A stretch of 42,997 nucleotides of DNA from an uncultured Bacteroidales bacterium. GTDB taxonomy: Bacteria; Bacteroidota; Bacteroidia; Bacteroidales; Paludibacteraceae. Of this stretch, positions 36,120-42,997 are shown piece after piece (the first letter of the stretch is position 1; the number at the start of each line of letters is the position of its first letter). Under the pieces are notes generated by a model. The model did no database searches and was not told the origin of the DNA. It saw nothing but the letters and a program-made list of their open reading frames with translations. The DNA is taken from positions 1 through 42,997 of the forward strand of contig CASDOZ010000018.1 of assembly GCA_949282265.1 (NCBI GenBank), in the 5' to 3' direction. The position numbers and the translations under genes are program-made.

Positions 36120-37418
36120 ATGATTTGGAACAGAGACATTGAGTGCATGAGCCGCGACGAAATGCGGAAACTGCAAGACAGACGATTGATTGATTTGGTT
36201 GCCAAAGTATATAACCACGTGCCGTTTTACAAACGGAAAATGGACGAACTTGGCGTAAAACCGACTGACATAAAGGGGATTGAAGACATTCCAAAATTAC
36301 CTTTTACCTATAAACAAGATTTGCGCGACAATTACCCGTTCGGACTATTCGCTGTCCCGATGAAAGACATCGTGCGTGTGCACGGCTCAAGCGGCACGAC
36401 CGGCAAGCCGACAACCGTCGGCTATACCCGCAACGACATAGAAAACTGGAAAGAAGTAACCGCACGCTGTTTCAGCATGGCGGGCATCACATCAAAAGAC
36501 ATTGTACAGGTCTCTTACGGTTACGGCTTGTTCACAGGCGGATTAGGCGCGCATTACGGCGCGGAAAACGTCGGTTGCTCGGTCATCCCCATGTCGGGTG
36601 GCAACACACGGCGCCAGTTGCAACTCATGTGCGATTTCGGCAGCACCGTATTGGCCTGCACGCCGTCATACGCCCTGCACATGGCTGATGCCATGAAAGA
36701 TTTCGGTTATTCCATCGACGACATGAAACTGCGCGTCGGTGTATTCGGCGCCGAGCCATGGACAGAAGCCATGCGCCACGAACTGGAAAAGAAACTGCAC
36801 ATACATGCACATGACATTTACGGTCTGAGCGAAATCATGGGCCCCGGAGTTTCCATGGACTGCGAGTACCACGACGGCCTGCACATACATGAAGACCATT
36901 TTTTCCCGGAAATCGTTGATCCGGAAACCAAAGAGCCCTTGCCCGATGGCACGGAAGGCGAACTCGTGTTTACCACACTGACCAAAGAAGGCATTCCGCT
37001 CCTGCGGTACAACACCCGCGATTTGAGCACACTGAACCACGAACCGTGTGCCTGCGGACGGACATTGGTCAGAATGCGGAAAATAACAGGTCGAAGCGAC
37101 GACATGCTGATTATACGCGGCGTGAACCTGTTCCCATCGCAAATTGAACATGTCCTGCTTGAACTCGGCGAAACATCGGCACACTACATCCTGTATGTGG
37201 ACCGGCAGAACAATCTGGACACACTGGAATTGCAGGTGGAACTGGACGAAAACCACATGCTGGATACCATCCGCGACCTGCAAATGCTGACCAGACGCAT
37301 CGAACACGCGCTGAACTCAGCCTGCGGACTGACCATCAAAGTCACGCTCGTCCAACCCAAAACCATTGCGCGCAGCGAAGGCAAAGCCATCCGCGTCGTG
37401 GACAAACGGAAAAAGTAA
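36120..37418 (+). CDS. Phenylacetate-CoA ligase (PaaK family)
   Basis: A 432-residue adenylate-forming enzyme of the PaaK type. It shows V-P-F-Y-K-R-K-M-D near the N-terminus, the phosphate loop H-G-S-S-G-T-T-G-K-P-T near residue 90, Y-G-L-S-E-I-M-G-P-G, E-L-V-F-T-T-L-T-K-E, L-L-R-Y-N-T-R-D, and the C-terminal hinge R-S-D-D-M-L-I-I-R-G-V-N with P-S-Q-I-E. The enzyme makes an aryl-CoA from an aryl acid, ATP and CoA. In anaerobic gut bacteria the same family also works backwards to yield ATP from aryl-CoA formed by 2-ketoacid oxidoreductases; no such oxidoreductase is in this window. The ATG at 36120 (M-I-W-N-R-D) is preferred to a TTG at 36099. It is the last gene of its cluster. Confidence 0.93.
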   Translation: MIWNRDIECMSRDEMRKLQDRRLIDLVAKVYNHVPFYKRKMDELGVKPTDIKGIEDIPKLPFTYKQDLRDNYPFGLFAVPMKDIVRVHGSSGTTGKPTTVGYTRNDIENWKEVTARCFSMAGITSKDIVQVSYGYGLFTGGLGAHYGAENVGCSVIPMSGGNTRRQLQLMCDFGSTVLACTPSYALHMADAMKDFGYSIDDMKLRVGVFGAEPWTEAMRHELEKKLHIHAHDIYGLSEIMGPGVSMDCEYHDGLHIHEDHFFPEIVDPETKEPLPDGTEGELVFTTLTKEGIPLLRYNTRDLSTLNHEPCACGRTLVRMRKITGRSDDMLIIRGVNLFPSQIEHVLLELGETSAHYILYVDRQNNLDTLELQVELDENHMLDTIRDLQMLTRRIEHALNSACGLTIKVTLVQPKTIARSEGKAIRVVDKRKK

Positions 37419-37514
37419 CAAGCACAAGCTGACAAAATCAAAAAAATCACAACTAAATAACAAACATGAAACAACATTTCCGGAGGTAAATGAGAAATTA
37501 CAAAGAAGTAAAAG

Positions 37515-37547
37515 AATGGCTTATGTGAAATTCGCATAAGCCATTTT
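37515..37547 (+). terminator. Intrinsic terminator after the PaaK-type ligase
   Basis: A perfect 11-bp stem AATGGCTTATG (37515-37525) / CATAAGCCATT (37535-37545), 9-base loop, then T-T. It marks the end of the coherent Bacteroidales segment. The rest of 37419-37771 has no gene, only a degenerate sequence at 37573-37625 that recurs at 38912-38985. Confidence 0.82.
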
Positions 37548-37572
37548 CATAACTCTCAACTTTTTTCAACAG

Positions 37573-37625
37573 CCATTGCAGCTACAGCGTCAAGTGGAAG
37601 ACACCCTTCTCTATTTTGGCATCTC
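37573..37625. repeat. Degenerate sequence, copy A of a pair flanking the TraB/GumN-like pseudogene
   Basis: Shares A-T-T-G-C-A-G-C-T-x-C-A-G-x-G-T-C-A and C-C-C-T-T-C-T-C with copy B (38912-38985), in the same order and orientation, with copy A lacking about 20 bp in between. On the minus strand both hold a short piece reading A-(K/Q)-I-E-K-G-V in one frame, perhaps the end of a lost gene. The match was found by eye. Confidence 0.4.
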
Positions 37626-37771
37626 AGAAAAGTATGAACGCTCGCGGTCGGACTGCTCCGACCATTATAAAAAATCCGCAGGGAAACTTCTTCAACTTCA
37701 GATAGGAGGCCACACCACAAACTCCGGTAATTGACAACCACCAGAATGGAACAGTGCCCACTGCAATATTC

Positions 37772-38510
37772 CTAAAACTCCCAATACTCTTTAAGCACCA
37801 ACCCGTCACACACCTTCAACATCTTCAGAAGTCCGGGTTTATGTTCCAGGCCAACCAATACCAACAAACGTTTGCCTGAATAGGCTTCGGCCATCCGCCG
37901 GATATTGGCAGCCATCACTTCGTTGCGCTCATACCAACGGGACGACCAAAGACGAACGAAGCTTTGCCAACGACTGAGCAATTCCTCTGTTTCCACAATG
38001 GACACCAGTTTCTGATAAAGAATATACTCACGAAGCGACAAGTATCCCATCGTCATGCTGGAATTCATGTCACGGGGTGAAGCAAATTTCATATCATTAT
38101 AGTTCATCACTTGGAGGATTAGCTCCATATCTTCCCGATTCTTCCGACTCAGTTTATCCGCCCGATACAAGGCCAATGCGTCACGCCACATGCTGTCCTG
38201 CCGTTCAAAGTACCGGTGCTCCCGATACCATTCGTTTCGGCCTGTAATTTCGAAAGGACGTAAATCGACACCCCGCTCCTGCTGGTAGCGGTGCGCTCCT
38301 ATGGTTTCGTTAGTCGAAAGCAGGTCAGGATACTTCTCCAAGTCGAAGCGGAATTTTTTGTCGAAAAAAGAAGAATCCAGCTCCATCAACACGACATCGG
38401 GCTGTACTCGCAACAGAATGGCATAGACACTGTCGCTATTGAAGTACGCACAGGGTTCATGGACTACAAAGAATAAACAGACAAAGTATCAGATTTTTTT
38501 TCATACTCAT
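37772..38510 (-). pseudogene. TraB/GumN-like protein, signal peptide and body out of frame
   Basis: The body, from about 38465 to the stop at 37772, reads V-V-H-E-P-C-A-Y-F-N-S-D-S-V-Y-A-I-L, then L-R-V-Q-P-D-V-V-L-M-E-L-D-S-S-F-F-D, and near the end L-V-L-V-G-L-E-H-K-P-G-L-L. This resembles TraB/GumN-related proteins (H-x-P near the start, V-L-M-E-L-D-S-S-F, V-G-x-E-H-K). A signal peptide (M-S-M-K-K-N-L-I-L-C-L-F-I-L-C-S) starts at 38510 but meets a stop at 38457, and the body frame has a stop just upstream of the join. So at least one base, and probably a few residues before the V-V-H-E-P motif, are missing near 38465. A promoter box is intact at 38531. The function of the family in Bacteroidales is not known. 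The family name is tentative. Confidence 0.5.
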
Positions 38511-38530
38511 AATAATGGTACACCTTGGCA

Positions 38531-38538
38531 CAAAGGTA
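38531..38538 (-). promoter_or_regulatory. Bacteroidales -7 box for the TraB/GumN-like gene
   Basis: On the minus strand TACCTTTG matches TAnnTTTG, 20 bp before the ATG at 38510. No TTTG is found at 19-21 bp upstream. Confidence 0.5.
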
Positions 38539-39182
38539 ACACTTTCGATGCAAAAACGCCCATTTTTGTCAGCAAACGAAAGAACATCGCCCAATGACAG
38601 AAGATTATAACAAGAACCGATATTCAAAAATGTAATTCCAAAAAACAAGTTCAATCATATTACAGACTTCATGCTGGCAAGCGAAGGATTCATTCTCACT
38701 GACTCTCACCAATATATAAAGAATCGCAGGAGCTGGAGTTCACTAAAATAGCACGAACCGTCATCAAGAAAACACAAAATACAAATTCGAGCACAGATTA
38801 CGAAAATTATAATCTATGTAAATCCGGGTAATCTGTGATGCAAAAAAGATGGGAAACCAAAGCCTCCCATCCAAAGATATCCGCGTCGTCCGCGTATCCA
38901 ATCTCTCGCTTATTGCAGCTCCAGTGTCACGATGGATCGGGAGGTAGCGCCAAACAGAGGACGCCCTTCTCAATCTGAGCTTCCGAAACGGAACAAACTG
39001 TACAAAGATTTAAATATATGCGTTAATTAATATAGAAGAGACTGAAGGTAGTATTAGAAATAACTAAAAACAAGAACCTCTCTCTTAAGAATTGAATATT
39101 TAGAAAACATATCCACCAGATAACGAATAAAATGAGAGCGACTCAGACTGTTGAGCCGCCCTCACATAATCCATATCTATTG
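38539..39182. other. Gene-free intergenic stretch with degenerate sequence
   Basis: No credible gene on either strand. It holds the inverted repeat CACAGATTAC (38792-38801) / GTAATCTGTG (38828-38837), of a style often seen between Bacteroides genes, and copy B of the pair described at 37573 (38912-38985). Low-complexity AT-rich sequence fills 38986-39182 on the 3' side of araB. No terminator for araB was identified. Confidence 0.6.
38792..38837. repeat. 10-bp perfect inverted repeat in intergenic DNA
   Basis: CACAGATTAC and GTAATCTGTG are perfect reverse complements separated by 26 bp of AT-rich sequence that itself contains a degenerate copy. Function unknown; it may be a dispersed intergenic element. 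Confidence 0.7.
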
Positions 39183-40816
39183 TCACTTCTTGCAAGCCAC
39201 CGCCTGTGACTCGACCGGCAGGCAAGCCTTGTAGGTCTCGATGTAGGCGTTGAAGCCGGCCACGTCTTCGGGCACGGGCGCCACCTCGACACCGGCGTCG
39301 CCGGCAAACACCTGCGAGCGACAGTTTCTTGTCGTTGTTCACCAGGTAGGAACCCAGCAGGGCGATGCCCCAGGCTCCCCCCTCGCCTGCCGTCTCCATG
39401 ACGGAGATGGGCGAGTTGATGGCTGCCGCCAGAATACGCTGGCCTACGCCGCGGGTCTTGAACAGGCCGCCGTGGCCCGTGATGCGGTCCACACGGATCT
39501 TCTCGTCGTTGAACAGGATGTCGTTGCCTATCTTCAGCACGGCCACCGAGGCATAGAGGTGGGCGCGCATCAGGTTGGCCAGGCTGAACTTGTCCGTGGC
39601 CGAGCGCACGAACAGCGGACGGCCCTCGGCCAGTCCGGTGACGGGTTCGCCGGAGAAGTAGTTGTAGGCCAGCAGTCCGCCGCAGTCGGCGTCGCCTTCG
39701 AGGGCGTGGTTGTAGAGCTTGCCGTAGATGTCGTTCATATCGACGGGCAGGCCCATCAGTTCCTGGTATTCCTTGAAGAGGTTGACCCACGCGTTGAGGT
39801 CGGAGGTGCAGTTGTTGCAGTGGACCATCGCTACGGGGCTTCCGTCGGGCGTGGTCACGATGTCGATGGCCTCGTAGGGACGCGAAAGTTCCTTCTCCAA
39901 CACAATCATGGAGAACGACGACGTTCCGGCGGAGACGTTGCCCGTGCGCTGCTTCACGGCGTTGGTGGCTACCATGCCCGTGCCTGCGTCGCCTTCGGGC
40001 GGACAGAGCGGGATGCCTGCCTTCAGCCGTCCCGTGGGGTCGAGCTTGCGGGCACCTTCGGCCGTCAGGCGTCCGGCGTCCTCACCGGCCATCAAGACGC
40101 GGGGCAGGATGTCGCGCAGCTTCCAGCCGTAGCCCGGAGCAATCAGCTGCTCGAACTTCTCCACCATCGGAGCGGAATAGTCCTTCGTTTCGGGGTCGAT
40201 GGGCAGCATGCCGGAGGCGTCGCCGATGCCCAGCACGCGCTCGCCCGTCAGCTGCCAGTGGACGTATCCGGCCAGCGTCGTCAGGAAGTCAATGGAGGGC
40301 ACATGGGCCTCGCCGTTCAGGATGGCCTGGTAGAGGTGCGAGATGCTCCAGCGCAGGGGGATGTTGTAAACAAAGAGCTCGGACAGCCGGGCGCGAGATG
40401 CTCCAGCGCAGGGGGATGTTGTAAACAAAGAGCTCGGACAGCCGGGCGGCGGCGGGGCCGGTATTCGTGTTGCGCCACGTGCGGAAGGGTACGAGGATGT
40501 TCTGCTGCTTGTCGAAGGCCATGTAGCCGTGCATCATGGCGCTGACGCCGATGGCGGCGAGGGTCTCTATCTCCGTGCCGTACTGCTTCTTCACGTCGGC
40601 TTGCAGGTCGGCGTAGCAGTCTTGCAGGCCGCCCCACACGGCGTCGAGGCTGTAGGTCCAGAGGCCGTCGACAAGCTGGTTCTCCCACGTGTGGCTGCCC
40701 TGTGCGATGGGCTTGTTTTCCTCGTCGATGAGTACCGCCTTGATGCGGGTGGAGCCGAACTCGATGCCGAGGATGGCGCGTCCGGCTTCTATGGTGGATT
40801 TGGGATCTGATTTCAT
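39183..40816 (-). pseudogene. araB: Ribulokinase, broken by a 55-bp duplication and a 3' deletion
   Basis: FGGY-family sugar kinase that phosphorylates L-ribulose in arabinose breakdown. The N-terminal part starts at the ATG 40816 and has the ATP-phosphate motif I-L-G-I-E-F-G-S-T-R-I-K-A and M-M-H-G-Y-M-A-F-D. At 40338-40447 a 55-bp unit occurs twice without any difference, shifting the frame. The downstream frame then encodes the rest: [27 protein letters not shown] and [12 protein letters not shown] second shift at about 39313 follows L-S-L-A; a small piece is missing, and the natural C-terminus ([10 protein letters not shown], stop at 39183) sits in another frame. As written no full kinase can be made. 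Base use is far more GC-rich than in the first 37 kb. Confidence 0.9.
40338..40447. repeat. Exact 55-bp tandem duplication inside araB
   Basis: Copy 1 is 40338-40392 and copy 2 is 40393-40447, identical base for base. The length is 1 mod 3, so it breaks the reading frame; the protein segment [10 protein letters not shown] is encoded twice. Confidence 0.97.
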
Positions 40817-40898
40817 ACGAATGGTATTGTATATAAGGTGAAACAAAAAGAAGAAGGAAGACACACCCATGTATGCCTTCCTTTCTTCGGTTACGGAT

Positions 40899-42354
40899 TT
40901 AGCAAAGCGCCTTGTTCAGCATGTAGTACACTTCGTTCATGCGGAGCTCTTTCTTGAACTCGCTGATGGTGGTGTCCTTGTTGATGTGAACCATCTCGAT
41001 GCCTGCAATCTCGGCGTAGTCTTCCCAGTATTCGGCCGTCAGGTCGTAGGAGAAGCAGGAGTGGTGCGTGCCACCGGCCAGGATCCAGGCGCCTGCGCCT
41101 ACCTCGAAGTTGGGCATCGGTTTCCACAGGGCGGAAGCCACGGGCAGCTTGGGCAGCGGTTTCGGCTCGATGCACTCTACATCGTTTACAATCAGGCGGA
41201 AGCGGTTACCCAAGTCAACGACCGTAGCGGTGCAGCCGGTACCCACCTTCGACGTGAACACGAGACGGGCCGTCTGGCTCTTGCGGATGCCGATGCCGAG
41301 GAAGTGAACTTCCAGACGGGGCTTCTGGGCAGCGATGAGCGGACATACCTCCAGCATGTGGGCCTGAAGGATGGAGCTGTTCTCGCCGTCGAAGTTCAGC
41401 GTGTAGTCCTCAAGGAAGGAACAGCCGGTGGGCAGGCCCTGGTTCATCACCCATACGGTGCGGTAGAGGGCGGCAGACTTCCAGTCGCCTTCGGCACCGA
41501 AGCCGTAACCCTCGGCCATCAGGCGCTGAGATGCCAATCCCGGAATCTGGTCGAAGTAGCTGCCGTCGGTCTGGCCCAGGTCGTCGAAGTTGGTGGTGAA
41601 GCCTTTGGCACCCTTCGCCTTCAAGATGGCACGCAGGGCGAGTTCGGCCTTGGCAGCATTCCATACCTTTCCATAAGCTTCGGTACGTCCGTCTTCCAGT
41701 TCGGCGTCGTGGTCGTAGAGGCGGAAGTATTCGTCCACCAGTGCCTTCACGTCCTCGTCCTTCACCTGTGCGTGATATTCCATCAGCTCGCTCACGGGGC
41801 AGTAGTCCACGTGATAGCCCATACGCTGCTCGGCCTCCACCTTGTCGCCGTCGGTCACGGCCACGTTGTTCATCTGGTCGCCGAAGCGGATGATGAGCAT
41901 GTCCTGAGCATCGGCCCAAGCGGCACAGACGCGCATCCATACGGCAATCTTCTTCTGCGTTTCCTCTTCCTTCCAGTAGCCTACCACCACTTTGCGGCGG
42001 ATGCGCATGCGGGTGCAGATGTGGCCGAACTCACGGTCGCCGTGGCAGGTGGAGCAACGGCTTCTTCAGCTGCTGCAAGCCGTGAATCCACATCTTGGCG
42101 GGCGAGAAGGTGTGCATCCAGGTGATGACACCGATACAGCGTTTTTCGTTGTTGGCAGCCTTGAACACGGCTTCCACTTCCTTAGACGAGTTGGCCGTAC
42201 CTTTATATACCACCTTGACAGGCAGCTTGCCCGACTCGTTCAGGCCTTTTACCATTTCGTTGCTGTGTGCATCTACTGCGATTACTGCGTCTCCTCCGTA
42301 CAGAAGCTGTGCTCCTGTGACGAACCATACTTCATATTGATCAAATGCGTTCAT
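40899..42354 (-). pseudogene. araA: L-arabinose isomerase with an internal out-of-frame deletion
   Basis: Enzyme that turns L-arabinose into L-ribulose with Mn2+. The start at 42354 gives M-N-A-F-D-Q-Y-E-V-W-F-V-T-G-A-Q-L-L-Y-G, the normal N-terminus, up to K-K-P-L-L-H-L. There the sequence jumps to H-G-D-R-E-F-G-H-I in another frame (junction near 42045). By comparison with remembered relatives about 24 residues, roughly 70 bp, are missing between them. The remainder, ending at 40899, keeps the metal and catalytic segments: A-E-G-D-W-K, F-L-E-D-Y-T, A-H-M-L-E-V and G-G-T-H-H-S, matching E306, E333, H350 and H450 of the E. coli enzyme. The gene lies between araD and araB on the same strand, 82 bp from araB. 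Confidence 0.92.
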
Positions 42355-42411
42355 AATAGTACAATGTTTATTAATTATTGGGTTATGATTCTTTTTGGTT
42401 GATTATTCATA

Positions 42412-42997
42412 TCATTTCTTCTGTCCGTAGTAGGCATTCGGTCCGTGCTTGCGGCTGAAGTGCTTCTCGATGAGCAGCGGGTTCATGGTCAGGTTAGGAT
42501 TGACGGCGTAGGCAATGGATGCCATCTTGGCCACCTGCTCCATGACGACGGCGTTGTGGACAGCGTCGTGCGCATCCTTGCCCCAGGCAAAGGGACCGTG
42601 GTTCTTGACCAGCACGCCTGGTGTGTGCACGGGGTTCAGGCCTTCGAAGCGCTGCACGATGACATTGCCCGTCTCCAGCTCATACTCGCCCTTCACTTCG
42701 GCCTCGGTCATGTCGGCCGTGCAGGGAATGGCATCGTGAAAGTAGTCGGCGTGCGTCGTGCCGATGTTAGGTATATCGCATCCGGCCTGTGCCCAGGCAG
42801 TGGCATAGGTAGAGTGTGTATGCACCACTCCACCGATTTCGGGAAAAGCCTTGTAGAGCACCACATGGGTCGGCGTATCTGAAGAAGGACGAAGATTCCC
42901 TTCCACTACCTTACCGTCTAGATCGACTACCACCATGTCCGTGGCCTTCATCTCGTCATAGCTTACACCACTGGGCTTGATGACCACCAGCCCGCTT
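42412..42997 (-). CDS. araD: L-ribulose-5-phosphate 4-epimerase, 5' end outside the window
   Basis: Class II aldolase-type epimerase that converts L-ribulose 5-phosphate to D-xylulose 5-phosphate, the last step of the arabinose pathway. The frame is open to the window edge, so the N-terminus is missing; what is present begins [13 protein letters not shown]. Metal-binding histidines occur in [10 protein letters not shown] and in L-V-K-N-H-G-P-F, with T-H-A-D-Y-F-H between them. The C-terminus ends [11 protein letters not shown]. This part looks intact, unlike araA and araB. The order araD-araA-araB with 57- and 82-bp gaps suggests one operon whose promoter lies beyond the window. Confidence 0.95.
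   Translation of the reverse strand, partial: SGLVVIKPSGVSYDEMKATDMVVVDLDGKVVEGNLRPSSDTPTHVVLYKAFPEIGGVVHTHSTYATAWAQAGCDIPNIGTTHADYFHDAIPCTADMTEAEVKGEYELETGNVIVQRFEGLNPVHTPGVLVKNHGPFAWGKDAHDAVHNAVVMEQVAKMASIAYAVNPNLTMNPLLIEKHFSRKHGPNAYYGQKK

Noticed and set aside
40817-40898. Terminator between araA and araB
   Set aside because: Only a weak AAGGAAG/CTTCCTT pairing in purine-rich sequence, with no U-run; not enough to call.
39250-42125. Two long plus-strand frames (431 and 418 residues) opposite araB and araA
   Set aside because: Artefacts of GC-rich codon use in the real minus-strand genes; no domain, and they cross the gene boundaries.

Overview
The window reads as a chromosomal segment of a Bacteroidota bacterium, most likely order Bacteroidales. 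The clues are Bacteroidales-type promoters (TTTG, 19-21 bp, TAnnTTTG) in front of many genes, a BspA-like LRR lipoprotein, GldA and GldG homologues, both kinds of type IX secretion (T9SS) C-terminal sorting domain, a TonB-dependent receptor paired with a DUF4249 lipoprotein, a DUF4254 protein, and Bacteroides-like ValS, RuvB and AMP-ligase proteins. No rRNA, tRNA, IS element, phage or CRISPR array was seen.

Layout: 1-5228 holds the end of an HU-like DNA-binding protein, a BspA-like lipoprotein and valS. 5287-10993 is a visibly AT-rich plus-strand operon for lipopolysaccharide or surface glycan: an LPS-kinase-like protein, four GT2 glycosyltransferases and an O-antigen ligase/polymerase. It converges on a minus-strand operon (16552 to 11008) of a Wzx-type flippase, a kelch lipoprotein, a Wzi-like outer-membrane protein, a DUF4254 protein and a GT9 heptosyltransferase-like enzyme. 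Together these form one surface-polysaccharide locus. 16772-18221 is a Sel1-repeat gene broken by one extra base. 18483-20409 is gldA-ruvB (minus) and 20679-21710 is thiL (plus).

21788-25221 is a DUF4249 lipoprotein and a TonB-dependent receptor whose start codon is out of frame with its body across an A7 tract. Upstream of its promoter lies an array of about eight 42-bp tandem units carrying palindromes. 25771-29189 is an M3 peptidase translationally coupled to a T9SS type-A cargo. 29337-29990 is a CBM9-like protein, 30073-31305 a T9SS type-B cargo, and 31479-33161 gldG, which has a promoter so close that its mRNA should be leaderless. 33337-37418 is an XRE-cupin regulator followed by an AMP-forming acyl-CoA ligase, a double-ACT protein and a PaaK-type ligase.

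After the terminator at 37515-37545 the character changes. A broken TraB/GumN-like gene and about 0.7 kb of degenerate intergenic sequence precede a GC-rich minus-strand arabinose cluster, araD-araA-araB. There araB carries an exact 55-bp tandem duplication and a small 3' deletion, and araA a deletion of roughly 70 bp. This end is either horizontally acquired and decaying DNA or a chimeric or poor contig end; the sequence alone cannot tell.

The strongest candidates for something undescribed are the palindromic 42-bp array upstream of the TonB receptor, the homopolymer tracts at the starts of surface genes (possible phase variation), and the kelch/Wzi/flippase/DUF4254 assembly operon.
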